DNA from: Candidatus Avedoeria danica
GTDB lineage: Bacteria > Chloroflexota > Anaerolineae > Epilineales > Epilineaceae
Direction of reading: 5' to 3'
NCBI GenBank assembly: GCA_016703025.1
Contig: JADJCV010000004.1
Coordinates: forward strand, 558,001 to 622,000
DNA: 64,000 nucleotides
This document shows positions 15,532-23,932 of this stretch, piece by piece. The first letter of the stretch is position 1. The number at the start of each line of letters is the position of its first letter. A model generated the notes under the pieces. That model worked only from the letters and a program-made list of their open reading frames with translations, searched no databases and was not told where the DNA came from. The translations under genes were made by a program, and so were the position numbers.

Positions 15532-16926
15532 TCATCGATCCCGGATCCCGATCGGCAGCCACAATGTCCGCGCGGGCGCATCGGGCGACGTGGCCGATGG
15601 GGCGGTCGGGTCCGGCGGATCCGGCGACGGCGGTAGCGTCGGCGGGAGCGTGCGCGTCGCGATGGCGGTGGCGGTGGCGGTGGCCATCGCCGTCCCTGTA
15701 GCGTGAACGGCGGGGCTTGGGGTGGGGGTCGGCGTTTCGGTGAGCGGATCGCTCGTCGAAATCGCACGCGGGGTCGCTGTCGGCGGCACCGCCGCGCGCC
15801 GGCAGATGGCGGGGGACGGCGGCGGAGGATCGACACAGACGAACACCCCGGCGCGGCGCGACGAACGAAGCGCCGGCAGCGTGCGCTCGATGGCGACCGT
15901 GGAATTGGTGGTGCCGATGGAGTGTATGCCGGTCGTCCGGAAAGACGCCGTGTGGCGCAGCGTCATCCGGTGGCCGGTGCCGGGCGTCTTCCACCGGGCC
16001 GTCCTGTTCGTCGCGTCGTCCGCCGTCGGTGCCGTCACCGGGATTTCCTCACCCACCTGCATGTGCGTTTCCAGCAAGACGTCCACGAACGTGATCGGCG
16101 CCGCGGCCGATGCGAGCAGCTGGTGCAGCAGGTGCTCGAGCGTTTCGTTCAATTCGGCCGCCGGGAAGAGGGCGACGACGGTGCCGTCAACCGGAACGGG
16201 GCGGAAGATTCGGGCAGCCAGCCACCCGGTGGTCGAGACGTCGAGCAGCCAGACCTGGCCGGCCCTGTCGCGTGTCGCGCCGGCCAATTCCTGCATTCGT
16301 TCGACGACGTGCGCCTGACCGGAGACCGGCCCCCAGCTGTCGAGGACGATCAGAAGCGGCTGCTCCGACGGCCGCGTCGCACCAAGCAGCCTCTCGGCGG
16401 CGCCGATCGCGTCCACCCACGCGGTCTCGTCCAGCGCGGTCTGCACCTCGAGCTGGCGCACGCGCCCGTCAAGCGCCGCGATCTCGGCCGGCGTCGACGC
16501 CCACGGCGCCGGTCCGGTCGCCGCGCCGACCTCGACGATCGCGAGGCGCGTTCCGCGGCCGGTGGCCATGTGCTCGACGAGCAGCGTAAGGCTGGCACGT
16601 GCATCGCGGATCGAGGCGTGCGTCCGGCTGCCGATGATGACCACGGCCGCACGCCGGTCGAGCTGCTGCGGGCAATCGATGGCGGTGCTGACCGTCAGCG
16701 TCACCGGCTCGCCCGCGATGACCGCATCCTGCGAAGCCGACAGCGATGCGTGGAAGTTGCACTCGGGCAGGGCGCCGAGAAGGGCGAAGCCGGGCGGCCG
16801 AGCGGTCCGACCGGGTCCCGGGACCGGGGTCGGGACGGGGGTCGGAGGGGAAGTGGTCTGCGGCTGGGGAGTCGGCGCCTGGCCCAGCACGGATCGCGCC
16901 GCGGGTGCGGTCAGCGCGAAAGCCAC
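15532..16926 (-). CDS. Secreted C-x28-C / degenerate VWA protein, LWLPIGIRDR end; start uncertain
   Basis: At least 464 residues, paralogous to the protein at 14129-15481: LGALPEC, C56...C85 with 28 residues between, then AAVVIIGSRTHAS where a VWA domain would have its metal motif, and PLLIVLDSWGP later. A Thr/Pro-rich tail ends in RTLWLPIGIRDR. The GTG at 16926 starts inside a signal peptide: the same frame upstream reads RSARATVAALAAAVPLAVA, but has no start codon before a stop. An ATG (17035 or 17044) in another frame could supply the N-terminus if one base were lost or gained, so a frameshift or sequencing error is likely. The 224 bases between this gene and the polyphosphate kinase hold nothing else I can support. 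Confidence 0.7.
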   Translation of the reverse strand: MAFALTAPAARSVLGQAPTPQPQTTSPPTPVPTPVPGPGRTARPPGFALLGALPECNFHASLSASQDAVIAGEPVTLTVSTAIDCPQQLDRRAAVVIIGSRTHASIRDARASLTLLVEHMATGRGTRLAIVEVGAATGPAPWASTPAEIAALDGRVRQLEVQTALDETAWVDAIGAAERLLGATRPSEQPLLIVLDSWGPVSGQAHVVERMQELAGATRDRAGQVWLLDVSTTGWLAARIFRPVPVDGTVVALFPAAELNETLEHLLHQLLASAAAPITFVDVLLETHMQVGEEIPVTAPTADDATNRTARWKTPGTGHRMTLRHTASFRTTGIHSIGTTNSTVAIERTLPALRSSRRAGVFVCVDPPPPSPAICRRAAVPPTATPRAISTSDPLTETPTPTPSPAVHATGTAMATATATAIATRTLPPTLPPSPDPPDPTAPSATSPDAPARTLWLPIGIRDR

Positions 16927-17150
16927 GGCCAGCGGAACCGCCGCGGCCAGCGCCGCGACCGTTGCCCGCGCGGATCGGACAGCTGGGCGATCGCTGTCGA
17001 AGTAGATCCAGGTTGGCGTTCCCGTTCACGTTCATCCAGCGCACTCATTGCGTTCAGCGGCCGGCGCATGCGCCTGTCGACTGGTTCGACACGCGGCGAC
17101 GGGAAACGGTGCCCTGGATTTGCGCCGCGTTGTCTACAACACGCGGCCGG

Positions 17151-18002
17151 CTACTCGATGACCACCCCCTCGACCCCGTCCTCGGCCGGCGGGAACCGCA
17201 TGTCCAACCGCTCCAACGCCTCGACGATCGTCGCGACGCACACGAGGTCGCGGTACCACTTGCGGTTGGCCGGGATGACGTACCACGGTGCGTCCGGCGT
17301 CGTCGTGTGCTCGATCGCGTCCTCGAAGGCCCGCATGTAGGCATCCCAGGCTCGGCGGGCATCGAGGTCGCCCAGACGGAACTTCCAGCGCTTCTCGGGG
17401 TCGGCCAAACGCTCGCGCAGCCGCTCGGCCTGCTCGTCCCGGTCGATGTGCAGGAAGAACTTGAGGATCGTCGTCCCCTCGTCGACGAGCAGTTGCTCGA
17501 AGGATCGAATGTGGTCGTAGCGCTTGCGCCAGCGCGCCTCGGGCACCAGGTCGAGGACGCGCACGACAAGGACATCCTCGTAGTGGCTGCGGTTGAAGAG
17601 GACCATCTCACCGCTGCCCGGCACGTGCGGATGGACGCGCCAGAGGTAGTCGTGCGCCAGCTCGACGGACGTCGGGACCTTGAAGGACGCGACGTTCACG
17701 CCTGCCGGGTTCACGCCGTCGAACACCCGCCGGATCACGCCGTCCTTGCCGCCGCAGTCCATCGCCTGGAGCACGATCAGCACGCGGTGCTTGCCCTCGG
17801 CGAAGAGCAGCTCCTGGAGAACCTCGAGCCGGTCGTTCAGTGTCTCGAACATGGCCTCGGCGTCCGCGCGGTCGCCGTCGAAGGCACCGTCGCCCTCGGG
17901 GTCGATCTTGTCGAGGTCGATGCGTTCGCCGGGCTTGACGCGGTGGCGATCGAAGTCGATGCGCTTGAGGATCGAGCGGATGTCGGGGGCGTCGGCGGGC
18001 AT
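17151..18002 (-). CDS. ppk2: Polyphosphate kinase 2 family (polyphosphate:nucleotide phosphotransferase)
   Basis: A 283-residue single-domain PPK2. The Walker A-type loop is MDCGGKDGVIRRV, followed by the family motif NRSHYEDVLVVRV, with the lid arginines and the FFLHIDRDEQ segment further on. PPK2 enzymes use polyphosphate to phosphorylate nucleoside mono- or diphosphates, feeding ATP/GTP pools or making polyphosphate in reverse. The ATG at 18002 has AAGGAG upstream at good spacing. Length fits the short class; which nucleotide class (AMP, ADP or both) is not decidable by eye. It is divergent from the methyltransferase-Nudix fusion. Confidence 0.93.
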   Translation of the reverse strand: MPADAPDIRSILKRIDFDRHRVKPGERIDLDKIDPEGDGAFDGDRADAEAMFETLNDRLEVLQELLFAEGKHRVLIVLQAMDCGGKDGVIRRVFDGVNPAGVNVASFKVPTSVELAHDYLWRVHPHVPGSGEMVLFNRSHYEDVLVVRVLDLVPEARWRKRYDHIRSFEQLLVDEGTTILKFFLHIDRDEQAERLRERLADPEKRWKFRLGDLDARRAWDAYMRAFEDAIEHTTTPDAPWYVIPANRKWYRDLVCVATIVEALERLDMRFPPAEDGVEGVVIE

Positions 18003-18054
18003 CGTGACCACTCCTTGGCGGTTGGTCCATGGGGATCGGATCGGGATCCGCCGA

Positions 18055-18060
18055 TATAAT
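18055..18060 (+). promoter_or_regulatory. Perfect TATAAT -10 box before the methyltransferase-Nudix gene
   Basis: TATAAT at 18055-18060 is a full consensus -10, rare in this GC-rich sequence, 79 bases before the GTG start at 18139. No convincing -35 lies at normal spacing, so the promoter may need an activator. Confidence 0.4.
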
Positions 18061-18138
18061 CGGTCCGGACCGCGCCGCGCGCCAGCCGCCGAGCGAGCCG
18101 TGCGGCGCGGACGCGGGCGACAACGATTGAGGTGCGTT

Positions 18139-19704
18139 GTGGACTCTGTGACGAACACGGCCGAGACGGCCACGGCCGGGATGATCGAATTCCGCCACGT
18201 GGCGGGCACGACCCGCGGGGCGTACAACGACATCTACGCCGGCGTCGGGATCCGGCATCCGGAGCGGATGTGGGAGTGGGTGCTGGACACGCTGGGCGCG
18301 CACGCCGGGCAGGATCTGCTCGATGTGGCCTGCGGCGAGGCGCAGATGGTCGCCCACGCGGCCGCCCGCGGCCTCGAGGCCCACGGCGTCGACCTGTCCG
18401 ACATCGCCCTGAAGGTCGGGCGCCATCGGGCCGGCGCGCCGGCGATAGGACTGGCCGCGGCCAACGGCGAGGCGCTGCCGTACCCGGACGACGCGTTCGA
18501 CCTCGTGACGAACCTCGGCAGCCTCGAGCACTACGAGGATCCGGTGAAGGGGGCGGCCGAGATGGCCCGCGTCGTCGCCTCCGACGGCCTGGTGCTGCTG
18601 CACGTCCCGAACGCCTTCGGCCTGCGCTGGAACGTCGCCCACGCCTGGCGCCACGGCGACGTCCACGATGACGGGCAGCCGATCCAGCGCTACGCGACGC
18701 GGGCGCAGTGGACGCGGGTGCTGGAGGCGGGCGGGCTGGAGGTCGTGAGGGTGCTGGGCTACGAGGAGATGGCGCACCAGCCGACGGGCCTTGCGGGGTG
18801 GCTGGGGGCGCTGCGGCACCCGAGCCGGTTGCTCGTCCCGTTCGCACGGTTCCTGCCGGTGGACATGGCGAGCATCTTCGTGTTCATCTGTCGGAAGGCG
18901 CCGCGGTGGTTCGACGACGCCGTCGTCGCCGATGCGGTCATCACGGATGCGGTCGACTCCAAGGCCGACGTGGTCGACGCATCGACCGACGTTGTTCCAG
19001 CGAACGTAGCCGGCCCTGTCCCGAGCCCCTGGCCCAGCGTAGAACCCGTCGTCTTCCCGACACCGCGCCGCAAACGTGCGGCATCCAAGTCCGCCCGCCC
19101 GCCCGTCGACCCGATCGAGGTCGCCGGGATCGAGCTGCAGTACGGTCATGGGCGCCGCGAGGCCGTCACGATCGACATCGCCGGCGACGCGTTCGACGAC
19201 TGGTGGCGGACGATCACGGATGCGAGCGACCGGCGCGGCGAGGTCGTCCTCGTCGTGCGGCGGCCGGCGGACGGGCACGTGCTCGTCCACACGAAGCGCC
19301 ACTATCCGCTGGGTGCGTGGCGGCTGCCGACGGGTGGGATCAAGCCGCACGAGGCCGTGCTGGACGGGCTGGCGCGCGAGTCCGTCGAGGAGACCGGGCA
19401 CAAGCTCGGCGTCGAGCGCTTCATGGCGCTCGTCGAGCACCGGCTCGTCGGCGGTCCGGACGGCCGGGAGGCGACGGCATTCCCATCGTACGTCTTCCAG
19501 CTGCGCGCGCCGGTGGGCGAGATCGACGTGCAGGACAGCTCGGAGGGCATCGACGGCTTTCGCTGGGTGTCGCTGGACGAGCTGGCGATGCTGACGGCGA
19601 ACTTGCGGCGGCTGGGGGGGCGGTATGCGGCGTGGGGGCGGTTTCGGGCGGTCGTGCAGGACGTGGTGCTGGATGGGCTGTCGAGCGACGTTGGCCGGAC
19701 GTGA
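18139..19704 (+). CDS. SAM-dependent methyltransferase fused to a Nudix hydrolase
   Basis: A 521-residue fusion. Residues about 15-255 are a class I methyltransferase: SAM loop LLDVACGEAQM, acidic end of strand 2 (HGVDLSD), and the NLGSLEHYEDP segment typical of methyltransferase domain 11. A hydrophilic Val/Asp/Pro-rich linker (about 265-325) follows. Residues about 335-515 are a Nudix domain with a complete Nudix box GGIKPHE-x7-RESVEETGH. The GTG at 18139 has TTGAGGTG five bases upstream. The Nudix part could clean up a nucleotide-linked metabolite made by or competing with the methyltransferase; substrates are unknown. The stop is three bases from that of convergent hemW. Confidence 0.88.
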   Translation: MDSVTNTAETATAGMIEFRHVAGTTRGAYNDIYAGVGIRHPERMWEWVLDTLGAHAGQDLLDVACGEAQMVAHAAARGLEAHGVDLSDIALKVGRHRAGAPAIGLAAANGEALPYPDDAFDLVTNLGSLEHYEDPVKGAAEMARVVASDGLVLLHVPNAFGLRWNVAHAWRHGDVHDDGQPIQRYATRAQWTRVLEAGGLEVVRVLGYEEMAHQPTGLAGWLGALRHPSRLLVPFARFLPVDMASIFVFICRKAPRWFDDAVVADAVITDAVDSKADVVDASTDVVPANVAGPVPSPWPSVEPVVFPTPRRKRAASKSARPPVDPIEVAGIELQYGHGRREAVTIDIAGDAFDDWWRTITDASDRRGEVVLVVRRPADGHVLVHTKRHYPLGAWRLPTGGIKPHEAVLDGLARESVEETGHKLGVERFMALVEHRLVGGPDGREATAFPSYVFQLRAPVGEIDVQDSSEGIDGFRWVSLDELAMLTANLRRLGGRYAAWGRFRAVVQDVVLDGLSSDVGRT

Positions 19705-19707
19705 TCC

Positions 19708-20946
19708 TCAGGCCGGCGGGGCCACAAACCGCTCGAACACCTGATTTCCCACCATCAACCCGCGCCCTGTAACCCGCGTCCGCTCGTCGTCGACGGTGAT
19801 CATCCCCCAACCCACCAGCTCGGCGAGCACGTCGGCATACACGACCCGCGGATCCACCCCGTGCAGCGCCGCGAACCGCGCATGTCCCACGCCCTCGTCG
19901 ATCAGCCGCAGGCCCACCATCATCGTTTCACCCATCGCCGTCGGGCTGTCGAGGTGCTCCTCGAAGTCCGTCGGTAGCTCGCCCTCGCTCACGCGCCGGA
20001 TGTAGCCGTCCACGGCGCGATGGTTGCCCCAGCGAACGTCGGTCGCGGTGCCGGTGCCGGTGCCGACGCCGGCGCCGATGCCGGTCGTCCCGCGCGTGCG
20101 CAGATGCCCGTGGGCACCAGCGCCGCACGCCAGGTAGTCGTCGTTGCGCCAGTAACAAAGGTTGTGGCGGCTCTGGTGGGCGCTCGTGCGGGCCCAGTTC
20201 GAGACCTCGTAGTGCTGGAAGCCCGCCCCGCCGAGAAGCGCCATCGCCGCCTCGTACTGTTCGGCCGCCGCGTCGTCGTCGGGCGCGGCGACGGTGCCGG
20301 TGGCGACCCAGTGGTGGAGCGGGGTGTCGGGCTCGACGATCAGGCTGTACAGGCTGAGGTGGTCCGTGCCGAGGTCGAGGGCGCCACTCAGCGTGTCCCG
20401 CCAGCGGGCCACCGGCTGGCCGGGCAGGCCGAACATGAAGTCGACGTTGATGTTGTCGAACCCGGCCGCGCGGGCGGCGGCGACGGCCGCGGCGATGTCG
20501 GCGACGCCGTGGATCCGGCCCAGGAACGCCAGCTCGTCGGGCTGGAGGCTCTGCGCTCCCATGCTCAGGCGGTTCACGCCGATCGCCCTGAGCCCCTCGA
20601 ACCGCGCGGCGTCGACGGTGCCCGGGTTCGCCTCGGACGTGATCTCGGCGTCGGGGGCGATCGAGAGGTGGTCGCGCGCGGCGTCGAGGACGCGGCCGAG
20701 CTGGGCCGGCTCGAGCACGGTCGGGGTACCGCCGCCGATGAAGACCGTCGTGACGGTGCGGCCCGCCACGGCCGGGGCACGGAGAGCGATCTCGCGGCAG
20801 AGCGCGACGACGTAGCGTTCGTAGCGGTCTTCGAGTCCGGCGTACGTGTTGAAGTCGCAGTACGGGCACTTCTGGGCACAGAACGGGATGTGGAGGTAGA
20901 GGCCGATCCCGTGCGGCGTGGTTCCCGGCGGTTGGTGTAACGTCAT
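19708..20946 (-). CDS. hemW: Radical SAM heme chaperone HemW
   Basis: A 412-residue radical SAM protein of the HemW/oxygen-independent coproporphyrinogen oxidase-like family. The cluster motif is CAQKCPYCDF near residues 22-31, followed by GGGTPT, the SEANPGT segment, RLSMGAQS and GLPGQ, and a C-terminal HemN-like domain. HemW binds heme and delivers it to respiratory enzymes rather than oxidising coproporphyrinogen. The ATG at 20946 is the first start before YLHIPFC. An unusual Gly/Thr-rich insertion (TGIGAGVGTGTGTATD) encoded by a GGTGCC-type simple repeat lies mid-protein and probably forms a loop. Divergent from the queuine-salvage operon. Confidence 0.93.
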   Translation of the reverse strand: MTLHQPPGTTPHGIGLYLHIPFCAQKCPYCDFNTYAGLEDRYERYVVALCREIALRAPAVAGRTVTTVFIGGGTPTVLEPAQLGRVLDAARDHLSIAPDAEITSEANPGTVDAARFEGLRAIGVNRLSMGAQSLQPDELAFLGRIHGVADIAAAVAAARAAGFDNINVDFMFGLPGQPVARWRDTLSGALDLGTDHLSLYSLIVEPDTPLHHWVATGTVAAPDDDAAAEQYEAAMALLGGAGFQHYEVSNWARTSAHQSRHNLCYWRNDDYLACGAGAHGHLRTRGTTGIGAGVGTGTGTATDVRWGNHRAVDGYIRRVSEGELPTDFEEHLDSPTAMGETMMVGLRLIDEGVGHARFAALHGVDPRVVYADVLAELVGWGMITVDDERTRVTGRGLMVGNQVFERFVAPPA

Positions 20947-21008
20947 GTTGCGTGCGATTATCGTCGCCCCGCCCGCCGAATGCCCACTGCGCACCCCGAG
21001 GTTCGCCC

Positions 21009-21971
21009 GTGCCCTCCGTTGCCGAGCGTTTGCCTGACTCCGTTCGCGCCTCGTGTGCCGCCGTCACCGCCACGGCCCGCCGCGCCTGGCCGGACGCCAT
21101 CGCGATCCCGCAGCTCGCCGCCCGCATTGCCGTCGGCATGGAAACCGGCGCTTACGCGGCCGGATCGTGGGACGCGTCGATCCACTTCGCCGGCCCCCCC
21201 GAGGCCACGGTCCAATACCTCCTCGTGCTGGACGCGCTGAACTTCTGCTTCTGGCCCACGCCCGCGTTCGAGTACGTCGATCTCGCCACCCGCCTCCGCG
21301 ATTGTCTGGCTGCCGATCCCGCCGCGTTCGACGCCGACCGCCTCGTCGCCGCGACCCCCTCCACGCTCGCCACCTGGCTCGGCGCCGACGTCGCGCCGTT
21401 GGACGAGCGGGCGCGCCTCGTCCGCGAGGTGGGCGCGGGACTCCTCGACGCCGACAACGGCTATCACGGCCTGGCCGCCAACGTCGTCCGCGCCGCCGGC
21501 GGCGGCACCGCCCGTCTCGCCGCCCTCGTCGCTGCCGCGTTCCCCGGCTTCCGCGACGGCGCGGTGTACGATGGCCGCCAGGTCTTCTTCTACAAGCGCG
21601 CCCAGATCTTCGCCGCCGATGTCTGGGGGGCGCTGGGCGGCCAGGGACTGGGCGCGTTCGATGACATCGACGATCTCACGACGTTTGCCGACTACCGCGT
21701 GCCGCAGCTGCTGCGCGCGGAGGGGGCGATCCGGCTCTCGCCCGACCTTGCGGCGCGGATCGACGCGCGCGAGGAACTACCGGCCGGCGGAGCGGAAGAG
21801 GTCGAGATCCGCGCCGCGACGGTCGTCGCCGTCGACGCGCTGCGCGCCGCGCTCGCTTCCCTCGGCCGGCCGATGAGCGCCGTCGAGCTGGACTGGCGGC
21901 TCTGGAGCCGCGCCGAGGCGATCCGGGACCGGTTGCCGGCGCACCACCGGGTGCGGACGGTGGCGTACTGA
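21009..21971 (+). CDS. Queuosine 5'-phosphate N-glycosylase/hydrolase (Qng1, DUF2419)
   Basis: A 320-residue member of the Qng1/DUF2419 queuosine salvage family, which releases the base queuine from queuosine 5'-monophosphate. Family segments visible are LDALNFCFWP, DADNGYHG, FFYKRAQIFAADVW, LTTFADYRVPQLLR and LDWRLWSR. The GTG at 21009 has GAGG upstream; a longer frame from 20952 has none. It overlaps the tgt start by one base (TGATG), so queuine made here can be used directly by the transglycosylase, and an ECF transporter follows. Bacterial members are known from Chloroflexota such as Sphaerobacter (recalled, not checked). Confidence 0.88.
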   Translation: MPSVAERLPDSVRASCAAVTATARRAWPDAIAIPQLAARIAVGMETGAYAAGSWDASIHFAGPPEATVQYLLVLDALNFCFWPTPAFEYVDLATRLRDCLAADPAAFDADRLVAATPSTLATWLGADVAPLDERARLVREVGAGLLDADNGYHGLAANVVRAAGGGTARLAALVAAAFPGFRDGAVYDGRQVFFYKRAQIFAADVWGALGGQGLGAFDDIDDLTTFADYRVPQLLRAEGAIRLSPDLAARIDAREELPAGGAEEVEIRAATVVAVDALRAALASLGRPMSAVELDWRLWSRAEAIRDRLPAHHRVRTVAY

Positions 21972-23218
21972 TGGCGGCCGACGCGCCGACCCCACCCGTC
22001 TTCGAGACGACCTGGACGGATGGCCGCGCCCGCGTCGGCCGTCTCGCCACGGCGCACGGCGTGATCGACACGCCCGCGTTCGTCGCCGTCGGCACGCAGG
22101 CGACCGTCAAGTCGATGATGCCCGCCGATCTCACCGCCGTCGGCCAGCAGGCGATCTTCTGCAACACCTACCACCTGTTCCTCCGGCCCGGCGCCGACGT
22201 CGTGGCCGCTCAGGGCGGCCTGCACCGGTTCATGGGTTGGGACGGCCCGATCATGACGGACTCGGGCGGCTTCCAGGTCTTCAGCCTCGGCGCCGGCCTC
22301 GAGTCGGGCGTCGGCAAGCTCGGCTCGATCTTCCCGGGCGAGGGCGGGATGCGGCGCCTCAAGGCCGGCCCGTCGTTCGTGCGCGTCACGGACGACGGCG
22401 TGCAGTTCACAAGCCACCTCGACGGATCGCGCCACTTCTTCACCCCCGAGGTCTCGATCGGCCTCCAGCAGCAGCTCGGCGCCGACATCATCCTGGCCTT
22501 CGACGAGTGCACCTCGCCCCTGCACGATCACGCCTACACCGGCGCGGCCATGCACCGCACCCACCGCTGGGCCGAACGGTCGCTGGCCGCGCATGGGGAC
22601 GGTGTCAGCCCGCATGGCGATCGCCAACTGTTCTACGGGATCGTCCAGGGCGGCTGGTACCCGGACCTGCGTGCCGAGAGCGCCCGCTTCACGGCCGCGC
22701 TCGCCGCGGATGGCATCGCCATCGGCGGCTCGCTCGGGCAGACGAAGGCGGACATGCACGCCGTCCTCGACCTCACGGTGCCGCTGCTGCCGGCGGACAA
22801 GCCCCGTCACCTTCTCGGCATCGGCGAGATCCCGGACATCTTCGCGGCCGTCGCGCGCGGCGTCGACACCTTCGACTGCGTCGCCCCGACCCGCATGGCG
22901 CGCAACGCCGGCCTGATCGCCCGCGACGTGGACGGCGAGCGGCTGCCGCGCTTCCGCCTGAACCTGCGCAACGCCCGCTACAAGAACGATCCGCGGCCCG
23001 TCGATCCGGCATGCCCGTGCGCGCTGTGCGCCGGTTTCAGCCGTGCCTATCTCCATCACCTTTTCCGGTGCGATGAGCTGCTGGCCTATCGCTTGGCGAC
23101 GCTTCACAATCTGACCGCCATCAACCGCCTCGTCGCCGAGATGAGGTCCGCGCTCGTCGAAGACCGATTCGAAGCCCTCCGTGCTGGCTGGCTCGGCGGC
23201 GGACAGGAGACCGAATGA
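21971..23218 (+). CDS. tgt: tRNA-guanine transglycosylase, probably queuine-using
   Basis: A 415-residue tRNA-guanine transglycosylase that exchanges G34 in GUN anticodons. General base D97 (TDSGGFQ), nucleophile D302 (FDCVAPTR), DEC at 178-180, and the zinc site CPCALC...H near the C-terminus are intact. Around residue 252 the sequence is GGSLG: in preQ1-using bacterial enzymes the equivalent stretch is GGLAV, while queuine-using eukaryotic enzymes have GGLSG, so Gly replaces the Val that blocks the queuine side ring. An extra loop (about residues 107-135) is present compared with Zymomonas. Together with Qng1 and an ECF transporter this points to direct queuine insertion. The start overlaps the Qng1 stop. 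Confidence 0.93.
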   Translation: MAADAPTPPVFETTWTDGRARVGRLATAHGVIDTPAFVAVGTQATVKSMMPADLTAVGQQAIFCNTYHLFLRPGADVVAAQGGLHRFMGWDGPIMTDSGGFQVFSLGAGLESGVGKLGSIFPGEGGMRRLKAGPSFVRVTDDGVQFTSHLDGSRHFFTPEVSIGLQQQLGADIILAFDECTSPLHDHAYTGAAMHRTHRWAERSLAAHGDGVSPHGDRQLFYGIVQGGWYPDLRAESARFTAALAADGIAIGGSLGQTKADMHAVLDLTVPLLPADKPRHLLGIGEIPDIFAAVARGVDTFDCVAPTRMARNAGLIARDVDGERLPRFRLNLRNARYKNDPRPVDPACPCALCAGFSRAYLHHLFRCDELLAYRLATLHNLTAINRLVAEMRSALVEDRFEALRAGWLGGGQETE

Positions 23219-23907
23219 TGCTGCGTTGGCGTTCCGTGCTCGCCCGGTTGCACGACACGAAGATCCTGGCGCTCATCGCCTCGGCCATCGTCTTGAACTT
23301 CGTCGGCGGCGAGGTCATCAAGCTGGCGCGCCTGCCCGTCTACGGCGACAGCGTCGGCACAATGCTCGTCGGGCTGTTGGCCGGACCGGCGATCGGCGCG
23401 ATCGGCGGCGTCGCCAGCAACCTCGTGCTCGGGCTGCGCGACCCGAACATGCCGTTCTTCGCGCCGGTGTCGCTCGTCATCGGGGCGCTCGCCGGTGTGT
23501 TCGCGCAGGCCGGTTTCTTCCGTGCCTGGCACGGCCCGGCCGCCCGGCGCGCACCCGTCCGCACCGGCGCCGCCGCCGTCTTCGCGGGTCTGCTCATCGG
23601 CGTCGCCGCCGCGTGCGTGGCCACCCCCATCGCCGCCTACGTCTACGGCGGCGTCACCGGCGGCCCGACGGATGTCCTGTTCGCGGTCTTCCGGTCGTAT
23701 GGGCTGGACGTCTGGAAGGCCGTCTTCGGCCAAAGCGTCGTCAGCGATCCGATCGACAAGCTCGTGACCGCGCTGCTCGCGCTCGCGATCGTTTCGGCAC
23801 TGCCGCGCCGCACTGTCGCGCGCTTCCCGAACGGCCCCCGCCTCCTCGGCGACGCCGATGCCGTGCCGTCCGTGCCCGCCTCGGCCGACGTCGACGGCGC
23901 TGCATAG
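23215..23907 (+). CDS. ECF transporter S component, predicted queuine/queuosine uptake
   Basis: A 230-residue protein with about five to six hydrophobic helices (for example residues 17-31, 44-63, 80-96, 121-139) and the ECF S-component style GDSVGTMLVGLLAGPAIGA. S components bind the vitamin or precursor. The start overlaps the tgt stop (ATGATG at 23215), and T and A components follow, so the operon encodes a complete group I ECF transporter. Placement after Qng1 and tgt makes a queuosine precursor or queuine the likely substrate, as proposed for QrtT/QueT systems; this rests on context. Confidence 0.8.
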   Translation: MMLRWRSVLARLHDTKILALIASAIVLNFVGGEVIKLARLPVYGDSVGTMLVGLLAGPAIGAIGGVASNLVLGLRDPNMPFFAPVSLVIGALAGVFAQAGFFRAWHGPAARRAPVRTGAAAVFAGLLIGVAAACVATPIAAYVYGGVTGGPTDVLFAVFRSYGLDVWKAVFGQSVVSDPIDKLVTALLALAIVSALPRRTVARFPNGPRLLGDADAVPSVPASADVDGAA

Positions 23908-23932
23908 CCGCACCTGAGGGCCGGGCAGCCGG

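Noticed and set aside
17041..17150. A small gene in the gap between the pseudo-VWA gene and ppk2
   Set aside because: No start with a ribosome binding site and no conserved sequence; better explained as the disrupted N-terminus and leader of the pseudo-VWA gene.
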